Below are positions 48,052-61,400 of a DNA stretch of 64,000 nucleotides, piece by piece. Both the position numbers and the translations under genes were made by a program. Under the pieces are notes generated by a model. That model made no database searches. It saw only the letters and a list, made by a program, of their open reading frames with translations, and had not been told where the DNA came from. Within the stretch, counting starts at the first letter, position 1. Each line of letters starts with the position of its first letter. Where the stretch lies: the NCBI RefSeq assembly GCF_022581195.2, contig NC_061460.1:10575501-10639500 (forward strand), given 5' to 3'. The stretch comes from Helicoverpa zea. Taxonomy: Eukaryota; Arthropoda; Insecta; Lepidoptera; Noctuidae.

Positions 48052-49014
48052 GTGTCGTTGAAGATCTTGAAGAACTGTGTGCCTTTTTGCTATAATATTT
48101 GCGTGTATAAGTGTGTGTTTTGGATTTTATTGATTAAAACGAGTTTGTGTTGAACTTAACATTTATCTAATTATTTACAATAATATTTTAAATGGACATG
48201 TTCAGTGATTTAACAAAAAATATTTTTAATGTAACTTATATATTTTTTATGTAGGTAACAAAAAGAAATTCGCTCACGAGACAATACCTATGTATGTGTC
48301 TGAAATTACAAAAATGGACATTACTGGCCAATATTAAAAAAGAATTGTCCTAAAACCACGATACTGTTTTCCTTTTCTGCTCTCAATATTCTCCACCACA
48401 TATGAAAATAACATTTATAAATACGCCAAAACAATTGCCAATTCTTGAATAATAATTATTTAGATAGAATTTTAATAATAAAATTTAAACTAACATACAT
48501 AACAAGCAACCTTCATTCATGAAGATTAACCTTACCAGAAAATACAACATCCATTTTATAATTTTCCAAATCTAAATGTCCGTAGGTATTCCTTTAAAAA
48601 TGTTTGAGCACAAAGTATCTAGTACTTACACGGAAGAAGGAAAGATGAACGGAGATGCCATCAGGCAGATAGGTCAGGCGTCTTCTAGGTCAAATACACA
48701 CACGTACAAGAACATAAATACAGTGGGCGAAACCGAAACCAACAGTTCCAAGTAGTTCCAAGTAACGAGGTGTTCAGGTTCCTTGACACATCTGCCAACG
48801 ACTTTTGCTTTTATACAAAATGGGCGGGTTCCATAGAAGGCGTAGCCAGTAACGTTCCTTATTCTCCGAACACCCGCATTTAGGCGTCCCTATTCTCTTA
48901 GGAGATAAGCCGACCCCAACATGATTGGGAAAAAGGCTCGGAGGATGATGATTCTCTTAGGAGATTTTCGGTTATGACATCTCTGTTCGTCATTTTGTTC
49001 TCCGTGGTCTAGTA
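48052..49014. other. convergent 3' region of CCDC40 and the ZAD gene
   Basis: Holds the CCDC40 3' UTR, with AATAAA candidates near 48477, and on the opposite strand the ZAD gene 3' end. AT-rich; no other ORF supported. Confidence 0.5.
48907..48950 (+). mobile_element. 44-bp SINE 3'-end insertion with target duplication
   Basis: AAGCCGACCCCAACATGATT through GGCTCGGAGGATGATG is the extreme 3' end of the SINE at 26207. It sits between two exact 15-bp copies of ATTCTCTTAGGAGAT (48892-48906 and 48951-48965). Confidence 0.8.
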
Positions 49015-52000
49015 TCATGGACTGATGAAGTTCTTCTCGTGTGCAGTGTACTCGTGACGCTTGCGGTGGTCGGAGCGACCGAATTTGATGCCGCAGTACT
49101 TGCAAGGGTAGCGTTTCACTTTCGTATGACTTATCATGTGGATGGTCAGGTAGCTGGGGAAGAAAATGTCATCTGATTATCCTGTAATTAATGTAAATGC
49201 AAAAGTTTGTATGTATGGATAGATTGATGTTTGTATCTCTTTCACGTAAAAATGATGTAATTATTGGATTGATTTTGATGAAACTTGGCAGCCTCAGAAT
49301 AAAATATAGGCTTTTTGTCCATGTGCGGAAAGCGGTTCTCACAGGACGTAGGTGAAACTGCAGGCGAGTTTTAAAAATAAATCCCCTTTTAAATTGTTTT
49401 TGATCGTCGCTTTATCCCGCAGCGAAGGAGTTATAAGATATGCTTGTAATTATGAAATCACTTATTACATAGTGAAGCGCGAAGTTTGTTTTTCTCGCTG
49501 TCTATATTATCTGTAAGGCTGTACAAAACACAATTCTTATAAATTTTTACATAAAAAACAAACCTCTTCTTCTTGAAGGTCATTTCACACAGCGTGCAGG
49601 CGTGGTTCTTCCCCTCCTCGTGTATGAGCCGGTGACTCTTCAGGATCGACGTGGTGGAGAAGCACTTGCCGCACTCTGGACACGCGTACGGCTTCTCTTT
49701 TGAGTGACTCCTGGGTTGTTGGAAGAAATCAATGTTAAAACTGCGTGTAGAGGAATGATAGGTCAGTGTCCTATAGGTGTGTGACAGGAGGTACATAGGG
49801 CTAGTATATAAGGGGAGTACATAGAGCTAGTATATAAGGGGAGTACATAGAGCTAGTATATAAGGGGAGTACATAGAGCTAGTATATAAGGGGAGTACAT
49901 AGAGCTAGTATATAAGGGGAGTACATAGAGCTAGTATATAAGGGGAGTACATAGAGCTAGTATATAAGGGGAGTACATAGAGCTAGTATATAAGGGGAGT
50001 ACATAGAGCTAGTATATAAGGGGAGTACATAGAGCTAGTATATAAGGGGAGTACATAGGGCAAGTATATAAGGGGAGTACATAGAGCTAGTATATAAGGG
50101 GAGTACATAGAGCTAGTATATAAGGGGAGTACATAGAGCTAGTATATAAGGGGAGTACATAGAGCTAGTATATAAGGGGAGTACATAGAGCTAGTATATA
50201 AGGGGAGTACATAGAGCTAGTATATAAGGGGAGTACATAGATAGAGTTAGTATATAAGGGGAGTACATAGAGCTAGTATATAAGGGGAGTACATAGGGCT
50301 AGTATATAAGGGGAGTACATAGAGCTAGTATATAAGGGGAGTACATAGAGCTAGTATATAAGGGGAGTACATAGAGCTAGTATATAAGGGGAGTACACAG
50401 GGAGAATATAAAAAGAAGAAATAATTGTGACATCACAAGTAAATTAGGGTTGTAGGAATGTCCACAGTGCCCGCTACGGTAGATCCGCGACCGCGATCCG
50501 TCGCCTTCCTAATGTGAGTAAAAGTGCTTAGTCTGTACAAAGCATTCCTATTAGTTTTGGAATTCAATTCCGGGTGGAGAGAATAGAAGTATGTTTATAT
50601 TTTGCGTTATGGTAAAACTAAGTATAATAGTAATTGTATTTTATAACTATATACCTTAAATGTATTTGCAGATGATATTTCTTGAAGAAGCTCTTTGAAC
50701 ATAACTGACAAAGGTGCGATTTCTCTTTGTCGTGTACTTGTCGTCTGAAATGAATAGTAAAATTATAATTATAAATGTAGTTTCTTGGTGTACAATAAAG
50801 CATAATCTATCTAAAATATTGTTTTGTAGTTAAAAAAATAACATTAACATTATTTACAATACAAACTCACTTATGCAACATCATTCGACTCTTAGTATTG
50901 AACTTCTTATCACACAAATCACAAGGGAAGGCGTAGTCCTTAGTGTGCGAAGTCATGTGCAGTTCCAGGTTAGACTTGGAGATGAACCGACCACCGCAGG
51001 ACACACAGCCGTAGGGCAGGGAATCACGGTTGTGCATCAAACGATGGTGCTGCTTTAAGTGGGCTACAACTACAAGAGGAAAGAGTTTTAGTCAGGATAA
51101 GCATTATTTGCTAGACATGACTGTAGTTTTTTCAAATTGTAACTGTTACAGTGCTGGGCACAGACCTCGTCTCACAAAGAGAAGGATTAAGCATTAAACA
51201 CCACACTTGCTCAATGGGGGTCTTCATTGGGGGTTATCAATAAGGTGAAGGAGTATGATGGTGTGCGACTTTCAACTTTTCTAAGAAGGTATGTACTTTC
51301 TAAGTATATCTTCTAAGATATACTCGAGACACCCTCATACTCGAGAGCACCACAACCAATATTGTAAGTGGCTAGAATATTTTTTATGGCTTTGTGTCAT
51401 CATGTATTGCAGTCTACTGTGCCAGTCTCAGGTGAATAGAACAGACTATTCGGTTTCAGCATGAGACTTACTCAGAACTTAGAACAGTTTAGTGGAAGTA
51501 GCAAAGTCTATCATCATCCTCCGAGCCTTTTACCAACTATGTTGGGGTCGGCTTCCAGTCTGACCGGATTCAGCTGAGTACCAGTCCTTTACAAGAAGCG
51601 ACTTACTATCTGACCTCCTCAATCCAGTTATCCGGGCAACCCAATATCCCTTGTGGAATATAATAGACTGGTGTCAGACTTACTGGAAGTAACAAAGTTA
51701 CACTCACTTAAATGTCTGTATGGACAAAACTAATCCATGCACTTTGCTACACCACTTTCAGACAGCAAAAATGTTTTACACAAACCCATTGAATATTGTT
51801 TTGATTTACACATCACATCATCATCAGCCTATCGCAGTCCACTGCTGGACATAGGCCTCTCCAAGTGCACGCCACTGAGATCGATTTTCAGCTTCTTTTG
51901 ATTTACAATATTTATAAATGATAGTGTATTTTTTTATGAAATAGAATTTCTAAACCACTACCAACCTTTATTACACAACGGGCATTGTTGTTTAGTACCT

Positions 52001-52840
52001 AAATGTTTTATTTTAGTATGTCTATAGCGTGCGCTGTAAGTGGAAAACGCTTTGTCACACAGTTTGCAAGGAACACGTTTCCGACTTGCAGCAGGCAGGT
52101 GCTGGATCGCATGAGCCTTAAGGTCTTTCACAGCCTTCCCACATTCCTCGCAAATTCGTTTTGTCACCTTACTTTTGGTTTTGGGAGTTTTGGCAGCCCG
52201 TTTTCGTTTTCTTGGTGGTTCTATAAGGAAATTATTTAATGGTTAGGTTTTTGGATATTGGAGTTTTTATCGAAATGTAAGTACTTACAATAAAAGAACA
52301 GTGACTTACTCTTCTCTACAGTATCTTCCTTATATTCGTATTTTATTCTTTTGATAACACTTAGGAATTCGTCATCGGTATCACCATCAAATCCGTCCTT
52401 TGGTTCATCTTTAACAGTTGCATCCATAGAATCATCACTAACAGACTGCTGCTCATTTTTAATATCATCATCACGTAAGAAAATCTCATTTTTGACACCA
52501 TTTGATTCTTGTATAGACTTCAAGTAAACATCGCTTCTTAGAGCTAAACATTTGAAATCATGGAATGACCATATTTTATCATAACATTTTGTACATAGTT
52601 TTGTACTTATTTTAGAATCCTGATCAACCTAGAGACAGAGAAAAACACATTGCTTTAGAAATTAAGTATTGTAGTGTTAAAGAGCGTGGCTTTCAATGGC
52701 AATAGTCTCTTGTTTACCTCAATGTTCAAACAAAACATGAAAACGTCAACAAAACTTCTTTCATCAACAGTTTTATTACTTTCTAACTTAAATATATCTT
52801 TCTGCGATCCGCCTGCAAGACAGACTCTACACAGATCCAT
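49015..52840 (-). CDS. ZAD-C2H2 zinc-finger protein
   Basis: Insect-type transcription factor or chromatin protein. Exons in transcript order: 52718-52840, 52310-52628, 51966-52220, 50871-51069, 50655-50744, 49564-49710, 49015-49153; phases close to 423 residues. The ZAD domain opens the protein: MDLCRVCLAGGSQ with its second Cys pair in LCTKCYDKIW, the zinc-coordinating dimerisation fold. An acidic linker (DDDIKNEQQSVSDDSMDATV) and basic KPPRKRKR follow, then about nine C2H2 fingers, for example CKLCDKAFSTYSARYRH, CVSCGGRFISKSNLELH, CPECGKCFSTTSILKSH and CKYCGIKFGRSDHRKRH. Two fingers (CEECGKAVKDLKAH and CPLCNKGVVAHLKQH) have shortened spacing. The stop at 49015 follows EKNFISP. ZAD-ZNF genes form large, fast-evolving insect families, so the ortholog is not named. 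Confidence 0.92.
49795..50402. repeat. 26-bp minisatellite in a ZAD-gene intron
   Basis: About 23 tandem copies of a 26-bp unit (CTAGTATATAAGGGGAGTAC then ATAGAG). Most are identical; a few carry GGG, GGGC or an ATAG insertion (50240). It lies between exons 50655-50744 and 49564-49710. The sequence after it (CACAAGTAAATTAGGGTTGT) also follows the related tract at 62100-62300. Confidence 0.95.
51515..51695 (-). repeat. SINE 3'-half copy, reverse orientation
   Basis: CATCATCCTCCGAGCCTTTT, GTTGGGGTCGGCTTCCAGTC and ACTGGTGTCAGACTTACTGG are the complement of the SINE tail at 26400-26590. Intronic in the ZAD gene. Confidence 0.75.
51824..51893. repeat. dispersed Lepidoptera repeat, second copy
   Basis: CCTATCGCAGTCCACTGCTG through GATCGATTTTCAGCTTCT, essentially identical to 39018-39090. 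Intronic in the ZAD gene. Confidence 0.65.
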
Positions 52841-53036
52841 TTTATTGCATTATATTAATAAACTAAACCCTGTGAAACACAGAAATTCATGATCCTGAAT
52901 TCAAAACTTATGACAAATTGACAACTAACTTGATAGTTCTGACACTGACAGTTGACACGTGAAAGCAATTTTTTTTTATATTGTGGATCTAGCTTTCTGG
53001 CCTTTGCTATTACTGCATAAAACAGTGGATGGATAA

Positions 53037-53305
53037 AGGTCACACAGCGGGCGTGGCGTGACGGGGCGCGGCGGCATCGGTCACACTGCGGGTGCGATCA
53101 CGTCCCGTCCCGCCTGTATTCGTGTGTGTTCTATACGTGACTTGTATTCCCGCTCGGCGCGACGGCGGCGTGGCGCGACAGTTACCGTCGCGCCGCGCGG
53201 GACGGCTCTGTGTGACGTCGTCCGTAATATCTAGTACATTACAACTGTTCAGTGTCGCGTCGCCGTACCGTCCCGCCGCGCCGCGCCCGCTGTGTGTAGC
53301 GACCT
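53037..53305. mobile_element. GC-rich Harbinger-type foldback MITE
   Basis: AGGTCACACAGCGGGCG at the left is mirrored by CGCCCGCTGTGTGTAGCGAC at the right, with imperfect GC-rich inverted arms. It is flanked by TAA at 53034-53036 and 53306-53308. It lies about 200 bp upstream of the ZAD gene start codon. ORFs in it are GC-driven shadows. Confidence 0.65.
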
Positions 53306-53308
53306 TAA

Positions 53309-55400
53309 ATGTAATTGTTTGCAATTCTTTCTACGAATAACCAAGGTTGCTTTTATAAAAACAGTCTGGGAGTTTATTAGGAAGCAGGACAAAACAGTCT
53401 TTACTATAATAAATAAATATACGTATGTCATTGCATTAGTGAGAAAAAAACTAAGTCTCATGATGGTGCTATGTCGATTCTTGGACGGTAAGTAGGTACA
53501 TTGTGTACAAATCATCATATTATTTATTTTGAAGAGCTTTTTTTTTAATATTAACTGCTTAAAAAAATAGGACAAATCAAATGACTTGATAAACTTTGTA
53601 TATCAGTTTTTTTTTGTGTCAATATTATTCACATGCCGCAATGTGAATAGCTGCATTCAACCTGAATGTATTTATGAGAGTGTTATTGAGCCACACAAGC
53701 CTCAAGCTTTTATGGGCGTCTCTGCTTTCATCACATCTACCTTATTTTTCAACATAATTTTGTAGTCGAGGAGAAGGGTAATAAATAATACTACATTTCA
53801 TATAGTCTTAGCTTTTATTTCTTGTAAGAATGTTGGATACAAATTGCTAATTTCGTATCAAATGTTTATTAAAATGCCACAGTATAAGGAGAAAAATTGT
53901 ATATACTATAAATAGAAGCATTTTGGACGCCATATGAGTACCCTTGACGCTTCCTACAGTAAATGTTACTATGGTTGTTGATATGGCCGAAAGAGGCCCA
54001 ATTTACCAACAAAAGACAGGCACATTAACTTATATCTATGAATAAAATATATGTCTAAAACAATAATCAATCCCCTTAGATCACAATTGTGATGTGTAGT
54101 AAGATGTGCTCAAACATATTCCGATATAACTAGCTGCCATTGATTTTTAAAACATAACAGAATATTCCAATTAAGGTACAAAATAAAATTGCTAACTGGT
54201 TAAAAAATAAAAGGATTAAAAAGCTAAAAAAATATTGCATAAAACTTTTCATTCGTACAACATTATAATTTATTAAAATTAATATTTACTGAATATACAA
54301 TTCAATTTAAGTGAAACACTGCAAGGTAATACAACAATTTTTCTATAATATTAATATAAAATTGGCAATAAAAATGTTCACTCCAACTTGCTGTGGAAAA
54401 TCTAAATGCTATTCATAATAAAATATAATCTAGTCGTTACTAATTGTCAAATGTTTCTAATGCTATCACCTAGATACAATCTTTATTATAATAAAAAAGA
54501 AATAAATAGGCACATCACATTCACTCCGAATGTTCGAAATACTAACTTAACGAGCTAAATTAGAATATTAATTTCACATTGTTCTCTTAACTATAAATTA
54601 CTTAAAACAATCCACAATTATATTGTAGTATTGCTGGTTACAACAAACGTTGCTATGGCGTTCCGGATTTTGTACTAACATAAACATACTCGTTACATTT
54701 TGTTATGGATTGGTCGCCTGGATGCCTACGCGACGAAGCTCTTGTGTTTACATACTGAAGCTTGCAAGCATTACCTCGGGTTGCCATGTTAAAAATAGAA
54801 CTAAGAACAATTAAATAATGCAGTTAACATAATCTCATTTAATAGAAAATTCTCGTGATACTGTTAAGTACAGATTAAGCATCTATTTATATATTTTTAA
54901 CTAAATAATACACAACATTGCAAAGAAAATTACATCCAAAGTAGTCGCCATAATATAAACACGCAAGCCACATAAACCGATAGTAAATAATATTAAAGTT
55001 AACATAATAAAATGCAAATAGACCTTAAAAACACGAAGGAATTACATAATACATAAATGTACAGGAAATGCTCCTAATTGGATAGTTTTCGAATACCTAG
55101 ATTAACCGAATTGACTTTCGTTAATAAGGAGAAATGAATTCATGGCAGTACCTTTAGCTGTCTAGGCATAGAAGGAAATTTATCGCTATAAATACGTTTA
55201 CAAATTATACTAGTTGTATTAAAAACTAAACGTTGTCACTCTTAATACAATTTTTGTCAAATGATAAAAAGCGCCGGTATTTCGTCTGGGGTCGGTGGTT
55301 TGAATACCGGTTGAACGATACGGTTGGAATAGACAAGTGGCGGAATATAGAGCCGGTATGGGGGCCGGCAGCGTAGTGCATAGTTGGGTGTTGTGCGCGG
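53309..55400 (-). other. l(2)gl 3' region, probably 3' UTR in part
   Basis: No coding exon recognised. AT-rich; AATAAA on the minus strand occurs near 53813 and 54480. A long 3' UTR for l(2)gl is inferred from position only. Confidence 0.35.
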
Positions 55401-58400
55401 TTAGTTGGTCTCGGCGGCGGCGGGCTGCGGCGGCACGGGCACGGCGAGCGGCGAGCGCTGGCGGTCAAACATCTCGAGGATCAGCTTGGGGTCGGTGCCG
55501 GCCGGGACCGTCACTGTGCCCGTCTGTGTAACACCGCTTCATGAGTACCATCGCACGTTCTTCTCGGCAACTCGTGGCGGCCGCGCGTGTTTGCCAGGGT
55601 CTACTGCAGATTATTGCCAATACGAGCTCGTTTACAACTCTCATTTTGTTTTACTACAATTTAGTCATGATGGTGAATGATCCCCTGTACGAACAACACA
55701 CGAACGGACGCCACAACATTGCGTATATTTCGAGTTAGTTGGTTAATACACAATTTAAAATTAGTTTTATTTGTTGTTAATTAAGAGGAGATAGTTCAGG
55801 ATCGAGAGAATCTATAAGGTTATTAATAAAGGCGTATGAAGCTAAATACTTGATAGAGGGAGTAGGGCGTTCATGCAAGGTAGATAAGTATAGTTGTACA
55901 TAAGGTACTATGAAAGCAAAGTGTGGGGTACCTCGATGCGCGTGATGACTCCTTCCTCGCGACTGTGCTCTAGGACTACAAACAAAACACAAAGCGCCCG
56001 TCAAACATACAAACGGATAAACATGAAACATAAACATATAAAATGGTGTATGAAGCGATTTAAATCTTAACATTTTATTGGTAAATTTTAACAAGTAGCG
56101 CTTTGGTAGAAAACAAACAATTTCTTTTGTGATTGAAACTAAGCTAAGTTGAAATTATAATATTGTTCGACAGGCTCGACATTAAATAAAATAACTGGGA
56201 AATTGTTATTTTCAGTAACAAATAATAATTATAGAAACAATAAAAATATTATTTTGCGCGTAATGCAAAAGCTTTGCTTTATAAACATCATAATTTGGAT
56301 ACAAAGTAAGCCAATTCATAGCGTATGTCTCGCTTCATGCAAATTATATTTTTATTGGTGGGGAACTTAAATCCTGTGGATAAAAATGTGTATAATGGTA
56401 TAACCTACAAGATTGATACTACTGTCAAATATGAAATGTTTAATTATGAGGTAAGATTGAAATTCTACTTAAATATAATTCTCCACTCTTGCTGTTACTA
56501 TTTTTGGAATTTAATATTTTGAGTTTTTCTATTTTCAAAGAGCAGGATATCCTATCTATTTCTTTCATCTTGAACGTCTTATTTCAGATGCAAACGATAA
56601 AAACTGTGACTCGATTTCTTCTACATAATTATTTAAAAAAACAATAAACAATTGAATCGACTTTTGATCAAACATCATTCAACAACTATATAATGACTTA
56701 TCACTACTTTTTTTCCTACTAATTCTGCCTGAACCCTAACCTACTCATCTAGTGACGTAATCACGATGACGTCATACTCACTGTTCTCGCTGGTGCTGTT
56801 GGTAGTGGTGGTGGTGGTTGTACCGTCACCGTTGGTATCGCTGACCGTGGTGCGCGTGGTAGTCTTCACTACCATAGACGATGTGTTTACTTGCGAGTTC
56901 TGTTTTAGGGGATAGAGTGTTTAGTATAATAGTTCCAACTCTTTCATACTGTTTTATGGCGAAATAAATTATGGGCTTATTATATACTTCTATTCTTATT
57001 GCTGAGTTAAAAGTTAAAGGTATGCCTTCCTGTCTCCTGATATACGTGGATGCTTGTTCAACTGTTGGTTATTGCAGTAGCCGTAAAGTTGGTCACCTAT
57101 AGTTCGGCCATTCAGAGAATGCGTTCCTGACACGTCGCGATTGAACTGACGACGTAACTTTGCAATGGCGTTGCAGTTACGATAAAAATATTTTTGCTGG
57201 TTGTTTACCGTTTTAACAATTGAGGAGCATTAAAACAACATTATTATATCAATAATCAATGAATGTTATAATTTTGTGCCAAACTGAGTGTCAAATAACT
57301 TGGTAAACAATATTTTTCTAAATCTATACTGCGCTATTACAAGGTTATGTCAGCGGTTTATATTTTGTAGTGCTGTGCTAAAAATAACAGGCAAGTATCG
57401 TAATCTGTTCTTATACAGTTATAATATAAAATAATACGTTTTGATTTTCTTTTTAAGAATTGGAAAATAATGGACTATAAGACTTAATTATAACGTTTAT
57501 GAAATATAAAAATAAAACTATGACCAAACCGCATTTTTATACTTAGATTAAAAATGGTAACCCCAAATGGCGTTATGGGCCGCCATTTTGTGACGCTAAA
57601 ACAGTCGTCCGTTGTCGTTTCGTGCGCATAGACCACGTTTTTCAAGTGTTTTCGATCTGTTTTTATTTGATTACCCGGCTTTTGTTAGACCGAGATATCA
57701 GGATTGATTCTGTTATTGATAATAATATAATTATACATGTAGGCGAAGATGATGATGAAGACACCACCTCCTCAAGCAAATCGGAGTCTGATTAATATTC
57801 TGTTCGCACATTCAATTCAATGTACTTGTAACAAAGAATAAATAAAACAATTTTATTATATGAATATTACCTTTTTTTGGTTTCCACTTAAATAACTAAA
57901 ATATAAAACAAATGATTCCGCCAATTTAAAACGAAAATAATCTTAAAATAATGCGGCGGTTCATTTTGAAGGAACGGTAACGAACTCAGTGTTATGTTGT
58001 GCCCATCACTAGTCGTGACTAACTGATAGGTGTCAGGAACGCATTCTCTGAACGGCCGAAGTATAACTACTGTACCACTTCTACAAAGTCTTGGGAACAT
58101 TCAGTAGTGACCAAGTCGCTGAGTCATACGTCATACAATGTACAAGAACATTAACACAAACAAGTATCATCTTATCTTTTGTGAGTTAAAACATCTACAA
58201 AAAGTTTTGCTGTATCAATATTGTAAATAAGAAGATGTGAGCATATGGTCTTCTTTTGCTGGAATTTAATTAATTAAGTCAATGTAAAGCAGTTTTACCT
58301 GTAAGTTAATATTAAGTTCGGGCGCAGCTTGGTTGTCGGGCGGTGCTTGCGTGTGGTCGCGTACGGAGTCTACTGTGATGTCGGCCGACGCCGCTGTCAC

Positions 58401-61400
58401 GTCGTGAGGCGCTTCTGATGACTCCTCCTGTGGTTAAACAAAATTAAATAATATCTAATTAAATAAATAAACAATTGTTTTGTGTGATCTACTTGAGAAC
58501 GAGGGGCAACTAAGGCTTAAGTTCACTGACAACATAAACTTCCGTTTCTCTTAAAATAACTGTTTTCGTATAAAAAAAAAAAAAACATAGTAAGAAAACT
58601 GACGTTTATGTCGTTGGTTAAGATTATTGGAAGTTGAGATATTGTTATAAAGTCACTCATCATCACTTCACTCTTCACTCATTTTATATTACTCATTTTA
58701 TCACTTTGGAACAAACTATGCAATCCTGCCTTTTGATATTTTCCGAACTTAACTTTAACTCAAAAGTTAGTGTAAGGATAGAAAAGTTTTGTATTTTATA
58801 TTTAAGCACAAACCTTGTGTTCGCCATTCGTTAGCGGCGGTTCTTCTACTGCACCACGCAGCGCGGCCGCCCACGGCGACAGAATTATGTGGCACTGTGC
58901 TATCGTCACCTGCATACCATTATCATACCATTACCTGCCATACTTTTACTAGGAATTACGCTATTATCAACTCAATATCTCTTTGGATTGTTTTGATTTA
59001 CTGTTTACCTTTCAGTTGCATTGTATTATTTTATCGGCTTAATATTGTTATGTAATAGAATATTTGTGAAAATATTACTTTTTAAAAGAGTGTCTATGGA
59101 GTTTCTTGCCGGCTCTTCTCCATGAGACCAACTTTTTGGAACCGTGCAATTAATTTGACGTTTCATAAGAGCCTGCAAAGGCCTATTTGAAATAAAAACA
59201 ATTTGATTTTGATTTTTGATTTTGAATAAGGTTCAAATTCGCAAAGAAATGTTATTTTTGTAATATACAAATTGACATCATATTGTATGGCAGTATACAA
59301 AGGGAGAGAAGTCCAGTCATACCTTAGTAGCAGATAAAGTGATCCGTTGTAATTCCGACGAAGAATGCAAGTAGAGAGCTTCGCCTCGTTTCGAGAAGCA
59401 TAAACTTGAAATGCCACTGGAACAATACATATATTTAAATTACGTTAAAGACATATTACATTGCACAGAACAGCACGCAAAATATCAGAAATCACATTAA
59501 CGATTATTACATCTTACATTATATCGGAGAGTGCGTAAATATCAGATCTGCGTCTGATCCCTCTCCTGTCCCATCAGGCTATGAGAGTGAAGGAATAGTG
59601 AGTGCACCTGTGTCTGCGCAAAAGCCTGTCCACAATAGCATGTCCTGCACAGCTGATCTCCTTAGTATGAGAACAACCGTCTTGGCCCAAAACCATTATT
59701 ATGACATTTTATTTTAACTTGACCTTATATTACAAGGCAAAATAGACCCTACTGGTATTATAGTAAAGTTCAATATCCACTGACTTGATGTCCTCCTTGC
59801 GCACGGCGGCGGCGTTGAGCTGTCGGCGCAGCTCGGGGCTGAGCACGAGGCAGTCGCCGAGGTTGGTGAGGCACAGCAGGCACCACTCGCGGTGCAGCCC
59901 GCCTGCTGCTCCGGGACACTCGAACCACGCGAACGCTGTGCGACGGACCTGGGGAACGGAGTGACGGTTATTTTTGGAATATAGGTCATTTGTATGTCGG
60001 TATCGTCTCAAGAGTGTGTTATTTACATCATGAACAGTAACTTTTGCTCTATTAAAAAAATATATTCAAACTGAATTAATGCTGTAATATTACCTGACAT
60101 TACAGCATTCATTCAGTTTAAATATTTTTATTTTTGTATGAAAATCTAAAATGTCATAAATTTTAAAAAATCATAGAAAAAGAAGTATTTTTTGTGATTT
60201 TATTAACGTAGTTCTGGAAGGTTGGCGATGTGCTCCAAATAATCCTGTATGTCTTTATTTTTGAGGATTGTGCATGGAATAAAAGGCAGACAGACGGCGA
60301 ACCACCTAGAATTATAATTAAACGCCCACAATCCCTCGCCTGTGGTAGCCGGGAATCACCTTTCGAAACCCCATAATCGTGGCGTCACCAACTTCTTCCA
60401 AAGTCGAGGGTATTTAAAGATCTCTCCCTCCTCTGCAGATTTATTGTATAAGTAGTAACTCGTTGCCCCAGTACACATACCCTGGCGCCCTCGTGCGCGG
60501 TGAGCTTGTACTTGTTGTGCGGCTTGAGCGACGGCAGCGTGAACACCTTGAACTGCTCCTCCGACGTGATCACCACGCGCTGCGTGCCGCTCTCCGGCAG
60601 CGGCGACACGCCGCGCTCAACCTGACGGTAAAAAACATTTTTATTAAGTTACAGGAATATTTTTACATTCAACATTTATAAACATACGTCCAAGGCCGTA
60701 GTGGCTATTCTCATATAAGAATGTCAGCCAGCTGCGCAGGACATATTATAGTGCACGAACATTTGCTTGGACACAGGTGCACTCACTATTCCTTCACTCT
60801 CTGCGCCCGATGGGACGGCAATCCGACACCACCAGAGAGAGATCAGGCGCAGGACCGATATTTACGTGCTCTCCGATGCGGGTGTATCTATCACCATCTT
60901 CTAGGCTCCGGGCTGTTTTGCGTTACATGCTTTAAACCGTCATTAAGTTTGACACAAATACTCTTTCTTACTTCTAGGCCGGTGCTTGAGCTGTATCTCC
61001 TTGGCGAGCTGGCAGGTGCCGGGCTGTATACACAGATATAGTTACCTCTAGCGGCTCAGGCAGCGGCACGGCAGCTCCGTCGAGCACGGTGATGCCGATG
61101 ACGGGGGCGCGGTGCTTGAGCTGTATCTCCTTGGCGAGCTGGCAGGTGCCGGGCTGTATACACAGATATAGTTACCTCTAGCGGCTCAGGCAGCGGCACG
61201 GCAGCTCCGTCGAGCACGGTGATGCCGATGACGGGGGCGCGGTGCTTGAGCTGTATCTCCTTGGCGAGCTGGCAGGTGCCGGGCTGTATACACAGATATA
61301 GTTACCTCTAGCGGCTCAGGCAGCGGCACGGCAGCTCCGTCGAGCACGGTGATGCCGATGACGGGGGCGCGGTGCTTGAGCTGTATCTCCTTGGCGAGCT

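Noticed and set aside
49795..50402. CRISPR-like array
   Set aside because: Units are contiguous 26-bp repeats with no unique spacers, in an animal intron.
53040..53340. Arg/Pro-rich ORFs on both strands
   Set aside because: Produced by the GC-rich foldback MITE.
54646..54662. Third X-box-like site, GTTGCTATGGCGTT
   Set aside because: Matches the left half but the right half lacks the required RAC; it lies in the l(2)gl 3' region.
60721..61041. 106-codon plus-strand ORF over the l(2)gl tandem units
   Set aside because: Antisense to the l(2)gl exon copies, with no recognisable domain.
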